The notes beneath the pieces were generated by a model that searched no databases, was not told the DNA's origin, and saw only the letters and a program-made list of their open reading frames with translations. The position numbers were made by a program, and so were the translations under genes. This document shows, piece after piece, positions 27,924 to 37,120 of a stretch of 64,000 nt of DNA. Origin of the DNA: Microvirga pudoricolor (GTDB lineage Bacteria > Pseudomonadota > Alphaproteobacteria > Rhizobiales > Beijerinckiaceae); NCBI RefSeq assembly GCF_016892705.1, contig NZ_JAFEMB010000007.1, positions 62,001-126,000 of the forward strand. The letters are read 5' to 3'. Positions within the stretch are counted from its first letter, which is position 1. Every line of letters starts with the position of its first letter.

Positions 27924-28847
27924 TCAGTCCTTCATGAGTAGTGCAAGCCCATCTTTCAACGACATGTCGGCTGTAATCCCGAGAAGAGAGACAAGATTGC
28001 TCGGGTCTCCGACAGAGGTTTTGATATCACCGACCCGAGGTTCGGAATATGCCAATGACGACTTGCTGCTGGCCAATTCCACGATCATCTCGCCCAAGTG
28101 CCGAATGGTCGTGCCGCGCCCTGTGCAAACGTTGCTGACCTGGGCGGAAGCCTTGTCTTGCCGGCCGAGAGCGCGCATCGCGCCACGACACGCGTCCACC
28201 ACATCTGCAACATAAACGAAGTCCCGAACTTGGCTCCCATCGCCATAGACCGTGATGGGTTTGCCTTCTCGGGCGTTCTTGACGAAAATTGCGATCACGC
28301 CGGAATACGGCGAACTCGGATCTTGTCGCGGGCCATAGACGTTGAAGAACCTCAGGCCGAAGGAGCGCAAGCCGCGCGCGTTCGCCCCGGCCCTCGCATG
28401 AAGTTCCATGGCGTACTTATCTGCGCCGTAGGCAGAGATCGGCTCCTTCGGGGCATCCTCCCGGATCGGGCTCTGGGCCACATCTCCATAAACCGCCGAG
28501 GATGAGGCGTACACGACAGGGATGCCGGCCTCCGCCGCCTGCTCGAAGATGCCAATGGATGCTGAGAGGTTGACCGTATGCGACTCCTGCCATTGATGGG
28601 TGCATTTCGGAACGGACGCGATGGCGGCCAAGTGGAAGATGCCATTGCAGCCTTCCGTTGCGCGCTTCAAGAGGTCGCGGTCTCGGATGTCGCCCACGAT
28701 CAGTTCTGCCGCAGGATCGAGGTTGTCGCGCTGACCCGTCGACAGGTCATCCAGGACCACGACCTCGTTTCCCGATTGGATGAGCGCGTCCGCCAGATGG
28801 GATCCGATAAAGCCGCAGCCGCCTGTGACCAGGTAACGATCTGGCAT
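27924..28847 (-). CDS. NAD-dependent sugar epimerase (UDP-glucose 4-epimerase type)
   Basis: A 307-residue extended short-chain dehydrogenase. The NAD site is RYLVTGGCGFIGSHLADAL, with DDLSTG binding the adenosine ribose, DIRD, and FHLAA. The catalytic triad is visible as SSSAVYG and YGADKYAME (Tyr-x3-Lys), with RFFNVYGPRQ and DGSQVRDFVYVADVV, typical of GalE/WbpP-type UDP-sugar 4-epimerases. It likely supplies an epimerised nucleotide sugar for the polysaccharide. A GAGAGG site precedes the ATG. It is the promoter-proximal gene of the reverse-strand part, divergent from the methyltransferase at 29217. Confidence 0.93.
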   Translation of the reverse strand: MPDRYLVTGGCGFIGSHLADALIQSGNEVVVLDDLSTGQRDNLDPAAELIVGDIRDRDLLKRATEGCNGIFHLAAIASVPKCTHQWQESHTVNLSASIGIFEQAAEAGIPVVYASSSAVYGDVAQSPIREDAPKEPISAYGADKYAMELHARAGANARGLRSFGLRFFNVYGPRQDPSSPYSGVIAIFVKNAREGKPITVYGDGSQVRDFVYVADVVDACRGAMRALGRQDKASAQVSNVCTGRGTTIRHLGEMIVELASSKSSLAYSEPRVGDIKTSVGDPSNLVSLLGITADMSLKDGLALLMKD

Positions 28848-29216
28848 AGTGCCTCTCTTGTAACCTTATAATCGATCTATAATTGGTTTATTGCCAGATA
28901 CTCGCGTGCTTGTCACCGTCGGTTTACAGTCGAGCTTCTCAAGAACGCTTCAAAAACATCGGGCCGACAAGGATCTCTGCCAGAGGTGAAAACTTCACTT
29001 TGGGTTTTTCCGTGCCCATAGATCAAGTATTAATATAGTTATAATTCAGTATCTTTCATAAATTAAAAAGTATATCTATGGATTAAGTGGTTCTGCGACT
29101 GGTCTCCAGCCCGCCGGAATGAGCTTTTCAGGGCGCAAGCCGGGCTTGAAACTAAGGTTGTAATTGGCTAGCAGAAACACTGCAATCCAGGCTTTGATGA
29201 TCGGACATGACCAGCG
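28848..29216. other. 369-base AT-rich divergent promoter region
   Basis: No gene is seen. The stretch 28990-29100 is far richer in A and T than the rest of the window (runs such as TTAATATAGTTATAATTC and AAATTAAAAAGTATATC) and contains several possible -10 elements. It must hold the promoters for the reverse genes ending at 25309 and the forward genes starting at 29217. Its composition suggests foreign origin or silencing by a nucleoid protein of the MucR/Ros type, which is an inference. Confidence 0.6.
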
Positions 29217-30431
29217 ATGGAACGGCTGCATTTTGGCAATAGCACGTCATACTCCTCCTTGGAGGCCAGCATCCATGCGGCGCGGTACGCACTCGCAAGG
29301 TCGGTATGCCGGGGCAAGACCGTACTGGATGCCGCCTGCGGCGAAGGTTACGGCTCCCTGTTGATGGCTCGATGGGGGGCCAAATCCGTCGATGGTGTCG
29401 ACGTATCGAAAGACTCGATCGAGGCGGCGAAGCGCTCCTTTGCGCATCACGATGTTTCTTACCAAGTCGCAGACGTTGTCAGCATCGCCGAACTTTTCCC
29501 CGCGAAGAACTTCGACCTCGTCATCAGCCTCGAGACCATCGAACATCTCAAGCAGCCGGAAGCCTTCCTGGCGGCCATCAAGGCTGTTGCGGCTCCTAGG
29601 GCGACCATCATTATCAGTTGCCCGAACGACAACTGGTACTACCCGGATGACAAGACTTCCAATCCTTTTCACATTCGCAAATATCGATACGATGAATTCA
29701 AGCATCTAACCGAAGGGGTGCTTGGAGAAGCAACCTCGTGGCGTCTGGGATCGCTGACGGCCGGCTTCGCATCGATCGGATTGGGGGCCGACGTCGCGGC
29801 TCCTGATGGAGCTGGCCAGAGCGCGATGCTGGACATCGTAGACATCGAGAATGCCATGATCGTCCCCGGCGAGGCGGCATCAAGTCCAACAATCGAGAAT
29901 TGCAGCTTCTTCGTTGGGATCTGGGGACCCGATATCGGACAAGTAGCGAGCGTCACATTTCCCTTATCCATGGATTATTCTGACCGCACCGTGTTCGGAG
30001 GAGGGCCGCTTTCCGAGATAAGGGACTATGTTGCTTCCCTCGAGACGCGCAAGGGTCACCTCGAGACTCGCATTGCTGAGCTGGAGGCGTTCACGTCAGA
30101 ACAGACGGTTCACACAGCTGAACTGAAATCCTCCCTTCGTTCGGCAAACTTGCGCTTACGGGCCGCGAACGCAGAGAATGAAGCTCTTAGGGACCGCGCG
30201 AAAGAGATCCGCCAGCAGTTGCTCGAAGGGCAGGTGGCTCTCGAAGCGTCCGGATCTGCCCTTGCTGCGAGCGAAAGCCAAAAACGCGAACTCCAAGACC
30301 AGCTGGCGTCCATCCCTTGGCGGGTCGTATCGATCTACTGGCGAGTGCGGCGCATTCTCCCGCGCTGGGTGCTCACGCTGGGAGCGTCCGTGCTTCGCTC
30401 CGGCGCCCGTATCGCCCGTCGCTTCCGTTAA
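29217..30431 (+). CDS. SAM methyltransferase with C-terminal coiled coil
   Basis: A 404-residue two-part protein. Residues about 1-170 form a class I methyltransferase: VLDAACGEGYGSLLMARWG (motif I), VDGVDVSKDSI (motif II), FDLVISLETIEHLKQPEAFL and IIISCPNDNWYYP. From about residue 265 to 355 runs a long coiled coil (ETRKGHLETRIAELEAF, then heptads rich in Leu, Glu and Arg). It ends with the tail IPWRVVSIYWRVRRILPRW and a hydrophobic, basic helix. The layout recalls WbdD, where a methyltransferase caps the O-polysaccharide and the coiled coil measures chain length; no kinase domain is seen here. It is the first gene of the forward operon containing the ABC exporter. Confidence 0.85.
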   Translation: MERLHFGNSTSYSSLEASIHAARYALARSVCRGKTVLDAACGEGYGSLLMARWGAKSVDGVDVSKDSIEAAKRSFAHHDVSYQVADVVSIAELFPAKNFDLVISLETIEHLKQPEAFLAAIKAVAAPRATIIISCPNDNWYYPDDKTSNPFHIRKYRYDEFKHLTEGVLGEATSWRLGSLTAGFASIGLGADVAAPDGAGQSAMLDIVDIENAMIVPGEAASSPTIENCSFFVGIWGPDIGQVASVTFPLSMDYSDRTVFGGGPLSEIRDYVASLETRKGHLETRIAELEAFTSEQTVHTAELKSSLRSANLRLRAANAENEALRDRAKEIRQQLLEGQVALEASGSALAASESQKRELQDQLASIPWRVVSIYWRVRRILPRWVLTLGASVLRSGARIARRFR

Positions 30432-30439
30432 GGTGCCAG

Positions 30440-32401
30440 ATGTCCCAAGATCCTTTCCGATGGAAACAGGCACGCTACAGCCATCACCCTCTCCACCAGA
30501 TCCTGGAAGCGACCGATGACAACGTCGGTGAAGGGAACATCGGCGCGAGCGGTCAAAACCTGACGATCGCAACGGAATTTGAGACACCCGAAAGCCTTGA
30601 GCGACTAGTGGATTCGCTCGCCAAGCACACAGGTAACTTCGCCGGCGAACTTTTGCTCGTCCTGGATGATCGGCATCTTGAGAGCAAAGCTCTCGCTGAA
30701 AGCTGTTTGGCGGTACACCCCTTCCGTTGGCGAATTGTCGTTAGCCAGGGCTCTTCACAAGCTCGCCTTCGAAACGCGGCGGCAGAGGCTGCAAGGTCGG
30801 GCTGGCTTCTGTGGCTGAAGCCCACAGTCGAGGTCCTCTGGAACTTCCTGCCCGTGTTGCAGCGAGACCTGAGTGAGCTGGGATGCCGTTTCATGTCCGT
30901 CCGCGCTCATGCGAAGCAGGCGCACTTCCATAACGCGCATCATCTCGTCCCGTCCTTATCGGAAGGCCACCTGGGCGTCGGGCTCGGCTCTGCCGGCACA
31001 GGGGAGCCTGAGGTCGGCTTCCTTGCGACCGCATTGAGCGGGATCGGATACCTGTTCGATGTAAACAGCTTTCACGACATCGGCGGGTACGACGAGACGG
31101 TTGGTCCATTCGAGGACCTCGATCTTTCCCTTCGCCTCTACCGGAAAGGCTACAAAGTTGGAGTGGCCTCCATCACCGGGATCAATGTCGCGTCGGATCT
31201 GAGCGAGGGGGCGGCCCCGGTGGAAGGCGAGGCCGAGGTGGCGGATCGGGTATCCGCCGAGGAGCTCGCCCGATGCAGATTCGAGGCGAAAAACCGGATC
31301 GCGGTATTGCCCAGGACCAGTTCCAGCGACCTCGTGCCTGTCGCTGTTATAAGCCCGAACGATCATACAACCCGGCCGCACATCGCGCTCATCGTCGACC
31401 TGGAGGATTGGGCGTTCGCCAACATCGCCCGGCAGGTGGTCGCCGCACTGGGGCAGGAGTTTGAGTTCGAGATCATCCCACTCGCGGTAGTGGAGGACAT
31501 CTCTCGCGTCTTCATGATGTGCGAGAATGCGGATCTGATGCATTTCTTCTGGCGCGAGGTGCCGCGGCTCGTCCGCAGCCCTCATCACCGGCATCATCTG
31601 GATCAGAAGGGCTTGGGGTATGACTACTTCGCCGAGCGCTTCCTGAAGAATAAGGTCATCACGGCTGCAGTTTATGATCACTTGTTTCTGACCCAGCCGG
31701 AGATTATGGATCGGGTCGATCTGTTCAACGAGTATGTCGACGAGTATTACGTCTGCTCCCAGCGATTGTACGACATCTACGCGCAGATCGAGGCCTATAA
31801 GGCCCCGGCAGCCATTCTCCCCGATGGCGTGGACCTCGCTCGCTTTTCACCCAACAACCTCCAGCGCCTTGAGGATATCTCGAACCGGCCCATCGTCCTG
31901 GGTTGGGTTGGAAACAGCAAATGGGCCAAGCATTTGGGTGATCCCAAGGGGCTGCATACGATCCTGAAGCCCGCAATCCGTGAACTGCAGGAAGAGGGGT
32001 ACGAGATTGTCGAGCACTTCGCAGACCGGCAAGTCAGGATGATCTCTCACGCCGATATGCCGAACTACTACGGTCAGATCGATGTTCTGGTCTGCACGTC
32101 CGAGATCGAAGGCACGCCCAACCCGGTCCTGGAAGCCATGGCCTGCGGAGTTCCAGTGATCACGACAGATGTCGGCATCGTGCCGCAAGCATTTGGAGAG
32201 CTTCAGCGCGAGTTCATTCTAGAAGCGAGAACCGTCGCTGCCCTGAAGGATGCAATCCTTAGAATGATCAGGGAGCCTTCGCTCCTTCCCAGACTTTCTG
32301 CCGAGAACCTCACGTCCATTGCTGCCTGGGACTGGCCTGTGATGGCGGCTCGGTTCGGGCCCTTCTTCCATGAGGCGCTGAAGCGTCGTGCACGTGGATA
32401 A
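30440..32401 (+). CDS. two-domain glycosyltransferase (GT2-like plus GT4)
   Basis: A 653-residue protein. The N-terminal part (about residues 35-255) is GT2-like: NLTIATEFETPESLERLVDS, LLLVLDDRHL, and the C-terminal GT2 signature FHDIGGYDETVGPFEDLDLS. The first strand is not the usual VSVIIP form. The C-terminal part (about 305-650) is a GT-B GT4-like domain with a PDGVDLARF substrate loop, LGWVGNSKW, and TSEIEGTPNPVLEAMACGVP with the two glutamates that bind the donor sugar. It probably adds two sugars of the repeat unit. ATG 30440 is eight bases after the methyltransferase stop, so the genes are coupled. Confidence 0.87.
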   Translation: MSQDPFRWKQARYSHHPLHQILEATDDNVGEGNIGASGQNLTIATEFETPESLERLVDSLAKHTGNFAGELLLVLDDRHLESKALAESCLAVHPFRWRIVVSQGSSQARLRNAAAEAARSGWLLWLKPTVEVLWNFLPVLQRDLSELGCRFMSVRAHAKQAHFHNAHHLVPSLSEGHLGVGLGSAGTGEPEVGFLATALSGIGYLFDVNSFHDIGGYDETVGPFEDLDLSLRLYRKGYKVGVASITGINVASDLSEGAAPVEGEAEVADRVSAEELARCRFEAKNRIAVLPRTSSSDLVPVAVISPNDHTTRPHIALIVDLEDWAFANIARQVVAALGQEFEFEIIPLAVVEDISRVFMMCENADLMHFFWREVPRLVRSPHHRHHLDQKGLGYDYFAERFLKNKVITAAVYDHLFLTQPEIMDRVDLFNEYVDEYYVCSQRLYDIYAQIEAYKAPAAILPDGVDLARFSPNNLQRLEDISNRPIVLGWVGNSKWAKHLGDPKGLHTILKPAIRELQEEGYEIVEHFADRQVRMISHADMPNYYGQIDVLVCTSEIEGTPNPVLEAMACGVPVITTDVGIVPQAFGELQREFILEARTVAALKDAILRMIREPSLLPRLSAENLTSIAAWDWPVMAARFGPFFHEALKRRARG

Positions 32402-32461
32402 AATGCATGAGGCCTCTGTACAAAGTATTGGACTCGTGAGCTTCGAAGATTGGAAATTTCA

Positions 32462-33343
32462 GTGGCGAAGTTGAAGGGAATCATTCTCGCAGGAGGCAGC
32501 GGCACACGGTTGCATCCAATGACTCTCGTCGGATCGAAGCAGCTCTTGCCTGTTTACGATAAGCCGATGATTTACTATCCCCTTTCTACATTGATGCTGG
32601 CTGGCATCAAAGACATCTTAATTATTTCGACGCCCCAGGACCTGCCGCGTTTCCAAGCTTTACTGGGATCGGGAGAGAACTGGGGGATTACCCTATCCTA
32701 TGCGATGCAGCCCGAGCCCGGTGGTCTCGCGCAAGCTTACTTGATCGGTGAAAGTTTCGTAGCAGGGGATAGCTCAGTTCTGATACTGGGCGACAACCTC
32801 TTCTACGGGCATGGATTGGGCGAGAGACTTCAAAATGTGGCCAGCCGTCGTGTGGGCGCTTCCATCTTCGCTTATCATGTTTCCGACCCCGAGAGGTATG
32901 GTGTCGTAGGCTTCGACAGGTGCGGCCGGGCGATCTCCATTGAGGAGAAGCCAGCGAAGCCAGCCTCCAACTGGGCTGTGACTGGCCTTTACTTCTATGA
33001 CGGGCGTGCTTCCGAGATCGCCCGACGGTTGAAGCCGTCTGCACGTGGTGAACTCGAAATTACGGACCTCAACAAGGCCTATCTCGAGGAAGGGACCTTG
33101 TCCGTGGAGAGGATGGGGAGGGGATTTGCCTGGCTGGACACGGGGACCCCGGATTCCTTGCTTGAGGCTGCCGAGTTCGTACGCACGCTCGAACATCGTC
33201 AGGGCTTCAAGATTTCCTGTCCCGAAGAGATCGCTTTCAACATGGGATATATTGATCGCGAGCAGTTGATGAAGATCGGACATGACCTTGGAAAAAGTAA
33301 ATATGGATTATATATTCAAGGGATTGCTCAGGTACCAGAGTAA
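32462..33343 (+). CDS. rfbA: glucose-1-phosphate thymidylyltransferase
   Basis: RfbA (RmlA) makes dTDP-glucose from dTTP and glucose 1-phosphate, the entry to dTDP-rhamnose and other deoxysugars. The 293-residue sequence has [37 protein letters not shown], the metal-binding [13 protein letters not shown], and [19 protein letters not shown], with the usual C-terminal [11 protein letters not shown] segment. The start is GTG 32462 (MAKLKGI); TTG 32450 is an in-frame alternative. No rfbB, rfbC or rfbD is in the window, so the downstream dTDP-sugar enzymes must lie elsewhere or dTDP-glucose is used otherwise. Confidence 0.95.
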   Translation: MAKLKGIILAGGSGTRLHPMTLVGSKQLLPVYDKPMIYYPLSTLMLAGIKDILIISTPQDLPRFQALLGSGENWGITLSYAMQPEPGGLAQAYLIGESFVAGDSSVLILGDNLFYGHGLGERLQNVASRRVGASIFAYHVSDPERYGVVGFDRCGRAISIEEKPAKPASNWAVTGLYFYDGRASEIARRLKPSARGELEITDLNKAYLEEGTLSVERMGRGFAWLDTGTPDSLLEAAEFVRTLEHRQGFKISCPEEIAFNMGYIDREQLMKIGHDLGKSKYGLYIQGIAQVPE

Positions 33344-33576
33344 TCATAGGCGATATATTTCGTAGAGGTCTAGTGTCTCGATAAGATCAGTCGCACTTTT
33401 GTGGCAATTGCCATTGCGGCCCGGAAATCAGCCTCCCTTTACCGGGAAGATGTGGGGTCTGGGGGCAGTTCAGGTCGTGGAATAGAGTTGGGTCGGGCCT
33501 GCGAGCCGCGACGGCCTGAGCGCTTGGTCATTCCGGAGAAATGGGATAAGAGCCCGCGCTGATCCTAGGTTTCACA

Positions 33577-34362
33577 ATGCTAAAAATCGCCTCGTCCGAT
33601 ATCATCAATGGCTTGAGAAGGGCCGACCTCTGGCTGTTCCTCGGCTGGCACGACGTCCGCCAGCGTTATCGCCGCTCGATCCTCGGACCCTTTTGGATCA
33701 CGATCGCCAGTGCTTTCTTCATCGGCTTCATGACGCTCGTCTATTCGAGCCTCTTTCGTCAGGATATCGCGACCTTCATGCCGCTGGCCGCGACGGGCCT
33801 GATCATCTGGGGCTTCATTTCGGGCAGTCTCGTCGAGGGCGCGAGCGTCTTCATTGCTTCGAGCGCAACGATTAAGCAGATCCCGGCGCCGTTGCCCCTG
33901 CATGTCTTCCGACTGATCTGGCAGCAGGTCATCTTTCTCCTGCACAATGCGACCGTGATCGTTCTGGTGATGATCATCGCGAAGGTGCACGTGACCTGGG
34001 CGACTTTGCTCGTCATTCCCGGCTTGCTTCTCGTCACGCTAAACTTGACATGGATGGTGCTCTTTATCGGCTCTCTCGGGGCGCGTTTCCGCGACGTGCC
34101 CGTCATCGTCGGAACGTTCATGCCAGCGCTTTTCCTGGGCACGCCCGTATTCTGGCAGGTCAGCTTCCTTCCCCCGGATCGGCGTTGGGTGGCCTTCGTC
34201 AATCCCTTTACGTACTTGCTCGAAATCGTGAGAATTCCGGTGCTGGGTACGGCACCCTCGATCGGTCTCTGGTCGGTCTGCATCGCCATGACAGTTGTGG
34301 GCTGGATCATCGCCCTGTTCTACTATTCCCGTGCGAGAGGCCAGCTCGCTTACTGGATCTAG
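33577..34362 (+). CDS. wzm: polysaccharide ABC exporter permease
   Basis: A 261-residue ABC-2-type permease with six membrane helices. It begins with the amphipathic LWLFLGWHDVRQRYRRSILG segment typical of Wzm/TagG/KpsM proteins that move lipid-linked O-polysaccharide or capsule across the inner membrane. LGARFRDVPVIVGTFMPALF and LPPDRRWVAFVNPFTYLLEI are further family hallmarks. It lies 22 bases before the ATPase gene. The 233-base gap upstream (33344-33576) could contain a separate promoter. Confidence 0.94.
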   Translation: MLKIASSDIINGLRRADLWLFLGWHDVRQRYRRSILGPFWITIASAFFIGFMTLVYSSLFRQDIATFMPLAATGLIIWGFISGSLVEGASVFIASSATIKQIPAPLPLHVFRLIWQQVIFLLHNATVIVLVMIIAKVHVTWATLLVIPGLLLVTLNLTWMVLFIGSLGARFRDVPVIVGTFMPALFLGTPVFWQVSFLPPDRRWVAFVNPFTYLLEIVRIPVLGTAPSIGLWSVCIAMTVVGWIIALFYYSRARGQLAYWI

Positions 34363-34384
34363 CCGCTAGGTCACGTGGAGATTT

Positions 34385-35152
34385 ATGATGTCGATTGTAG
34401 AAGCACGAGACGTGAGCGTCAGCTATCCGGTCTTCACTTCATCTGCCCGGTCCTTGAAGAACAAGCTCCTGTCACGCACGACGGGCGGCCGCGTTGCGGG
34501 AAAGTCGTCGCGCTACGCCGAGATCCAAGCACTCGAGAATGTCAGCTTCAGGTTCGAGCCGGGCGATCGGGTCGCCCTCATCGGCCACAACGGCAGCGGT
34601 AAAAGCACCCTATTGCGCGTCATGGCTGGAATTTACCATCCGGCCTCCGGGTCCATGCATGTCGAGGGCCGCGTTGCCGCCCTGTTCGACACTGCTTTCG
34701 GCATGGATCAGGAATCCACCGGCTATGAAAACATTCTGCTGCGAGGTCTTTACCTGGGTTTGACCCGAGCGGAGATCGAAAGCCAGGCGGACGATATCGC
34801 TGAGTTCACCGAACTCGGCGAGTTTCTCGACATGCCGATCAGGACCTATTCGGCCGGCATGGTGGCTCGTCTGGCATTTGCCATTTCGACGGCGGTCAAT
34901 GCCGATGTCCTCCTTGTGGACGAAGGGATCGGTGCAGGCGATGCCGCCTTCGTGGCTAAGGCCAACAAGAGGCTCATCGGCTTCATCGAGCGGGCGCCGA
35001 TCGTGGTGTTGTCATCTCATGATCCCAGCATGATCAAGAAATTCTGTACCCGCGGGTTGGTCCTGCAGAGAGGAAAGCTCCTCTTCGATGGGCCGATCGA
35101 GGATGCCTACGAGCATTACGACGAAGTCGTCGGGGCGTCCATCTCGTCATGA
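34385..35152 (+). CDS. wzt: polysaccharide ABC exporter ATPase, short form
   Basis: A 255-residue ATPase of the Wzt/TagH/KpsT type. Walker A is GHNGSGKS at residues 67-74, the signature is TYSAGMVARLAFAIST (degenerate, as in this subfamily), Walker B is DVLLVDEGIGAGD and the switch is VLSSHDPSMI. The protein ends at residue 255, so it lacks the C-terminal carbohydrate-binding domain that full-length Wzt proteins use to recognise the capped O-chain. It is therefore more like the short-form exporters that do not require a specific chain-end cap. GGAG is present before the start. Confidence 0.94.
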   Translation: MMSIVEARDVSVSYPVFTSSARSLKNKLLSRTTGGRVAGKSSRYAEIQALENVSFRFEPGDRVALIGHNGSGKSTLLRVMAGIYHPASGSMHVEGRVAALFDTAFGMDQESTGYENILLRGLYLGLTRAEIESQADDIAEFTELGEFLDMPIRTYSAGMVARLAFAISTAVNADVLLVDEGIGAGDAAFVAKANKRLIGFIERAPIVVLSSHDPSMIKKFCTRGLVLQRGKLLFDGPIEDAYEHYDEVVGASISS

Positions 35153-35226
35153 CGGGCCAGGCTTAAGCCGCAGTTCGAACGAAACTTCCTGGATCGGGTT
35201 CGGCTCGGCGGAGGACAGGAACCGTG

Positions 35227-37023
35227 ATGCAAAGGATCGATGTTTCCGTTGTCCTGAGCTTGCATCGCGAGGGAAAGTTTCTTGCCAGGACGTTGAGTTC
35301 TCTCGCCGTTGCGGCTGACTATGCCCGCCGGCGCGGCAAGGCTGTTGAATTGGTTGCCGTCTTTGACCGCACCGATGCCGTGACCCGCGAAATCTTCGAG
35401 GCGGCCGATCTCACAGCGTTCTCCGCGGTGCGGCAAACGAATATCATGGCTGGCTCGCTCAGCCTCTCGCGTAATGCGGGTATCGCGGAGGCTACGGGAG
35501 AGTACATCGAGACCGCCGACGGGGACGATCTCGTCTCCTATTCCTTTATCGATCGAATGTGCGAGGAGGCCGCAAAGCTCGGGGATGGCGCCATCCTGGT
35601 GCCGAAATACATCTTCGGTTTCGGCTACCGCTACAGGCTTGGTGAATACTTCAACCAGGATCAGATTCATCCCGAGGCGATGCTCAAGCATCACCTCTAT
35701 TCATCGAAGATCGTCGCGCACAGGTCTCTCTTTGAGAAGCTTCGCTTTACCCATGTGCCGGCGTCGTCCGGCTATGCGTACGAGGATTGGCACTTCAACT
35801 GCGAGGCAATGGCGCTTGGATATCGTTTCCACGCCGTCGAAGGCACGGTCTTGTTCTACCGCCAAAGGGTCGAGAGTCTGAGCTATGTCTCAGATCGGAC
35901 GTCGGTGCGCCAGCCGATGCCCAGCACACTCTTCGAGCCTTCCACCTTCCAGCGTGTTTTCGCAGACAACCTCGGCGAGCTGCGGGAAGGCATGAACCTG
36001 GCGACCCAGACGCAGATCGTAGGACCGAAAGTCTTTCGGGATCCAGCTTACGAGGATCTCGTCGCCGCTGCGAACCAGATCGATCCCTCCATTCACATCG
36101 AAGCCTTTCGGCAAGAGCTGTCCGACCATTACTGGAATATCGTCGATCCCAGGATCGGACGAGCATACCATTCCCTTTGCGAGCAGGTCGGAAACCGGCC
36201 CTTCGATCACGTGATCCTGCTCCCGTCCTGGTCTTTCCGGACGACGAGCGATCCGATGGTATCGTTGAGTTCGGACTTGGCTGCCGACACGACGAAACAT
36301 GTTCTCGTAGTGCTCGACGGCGCTGACGGCGGACCGGCGCCGGACGGCATTGCGGGTGCGACGATCCTCGATCTTGATGCGCTCGCGTCGGATCTGCCTC
36401 CGGGCGATCGCGATCTCCTGTGCTTCAAGCTGATTCAGGGCGCAGCTCCCGGCGCGCACTTGCATATGACGTCCAGTCCACTCGCGGAACGTCTTCTCAA
36501 TCGTTTCGGTCCGCTATGGCAATCCTACGAGGTCACGTATTACCGCTATCCGGATGTCGTTTCATGCGAGGATGCCGGCGGGATGACCGAGCCGCAGGGC
36601 TTTAACGCCTTGTCGGACCACATCGACATATTCCGCTCCGTCGTCGCCTTCGATCGCAACACAGCCGAGTCGGATCAGGCAAGGCTGGGCTACCAGCTTG
36701 GCAAATGGCGGATCGAGCCGTTCGAGCCGATCCATCCGCCACCGGCGCGTTATCAGCCGCAAGCCCTTCCGGCGACGGAGCCGGGGGCGACTGTACCGGA
36801 GCAGGCCTCCGCCGAGGGTCGCGAGCGGATGATCCTCGATCTGCAAAGCGAGGTCGAGACGTTGAGATTACAGGCCGAGCAATGGGAGACCATGAAGGCC
36901 TCCCGCGCCTACAGGGCGGCCGAACTCTACCGTGCTCTGTACAGAATGCCTGGAATTGGAAGGGGCCTGGAAGCGGTGAGGCGACTCGTGGGCGCGTCCG
37001 TCCGCTGGATCCGCGCTCGCTGA
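35227..37023 (+). CDS. GT2 glycosyltransferase with C-terminal coiled-coil tail
   Basis: A 598-residue protein. The N-terminal GT2 domain (about 1-220) has VSVVLSLHREGKFLARTLSS, LVAVFDRTD, SLSLSRNAGIAEATGEYIE, the metal-binding ADGDD and SGYAYEDWHFNCEAM. The middle region (about 240-500) is less conserved and not assigned. The end has a short coiled coil (ERMILDLQSEVETLRLQAE) and a basic amphipathic tail (ASRAYRAAELYRALYRMPG) of the kind found on several enzymes of this locus. A GTG three bases upstream is an alternative start. It probably extends the exported polysaccharide. Confidence 0.85.
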   Translation: MQRIDVSVVLSLHREGKFLARTLSSLAVAADYARRRGKAVELVAVFDRTDAVTREIFEAADLTAFSAVRQTNIMAGSLSLSRNAGIAEATGEYIETADGDDLVSYSFIDRMCEEAAKLGDGAILVPKYIFGFGYRYRLGEYFNQDQIHPEAMLKHHLYSSKIVAHRSLFEKLRFTHVPASSGYAYEDWHFNCEAMALGYRFHAVEGTVLFYRQRVESLSYVSDRTSVRQPMPSTLFEPSTFQRVFADNLGELREGMNLATQTQIVGPKVFRDPAYEDLVAAANQIDPSIHIEAFRQELSDHYWNIVDPRIGRAYHSLCEQVGNRPFDHVILLPSWSFRTTSDPMVSLSSDLAADTTKHVLVVLDGADGGPAPDGIAGATILDLDALASDLPPGDRDLLCFKLIQGAAPGAHLHMTSSPLAERLLNRFGPLWQSYEVTYYRYPDVVSCEDAGGMTEPQGFNALSDHIDIFRSVVAFDRNTAESDQARLGYQLGKWRIEPFEPIHPPPARYQPQALPATEPGATVPEQASAEGRERMILDLQSEVETLRLQAEQWETMKASRAYRAAELYRALYRMPGIGRGLEAVRRLVGASVRWIRAR

Positions 37024-37120
37024 CCTCGTGCAGTGGCCCCGGAGGCCCTCGGGCGGAAGCGTTGATCTTCGGGGTCGGATCCCCTAATCCCATACTTCGT
37101 TACAGAACGGGGACAAACGC

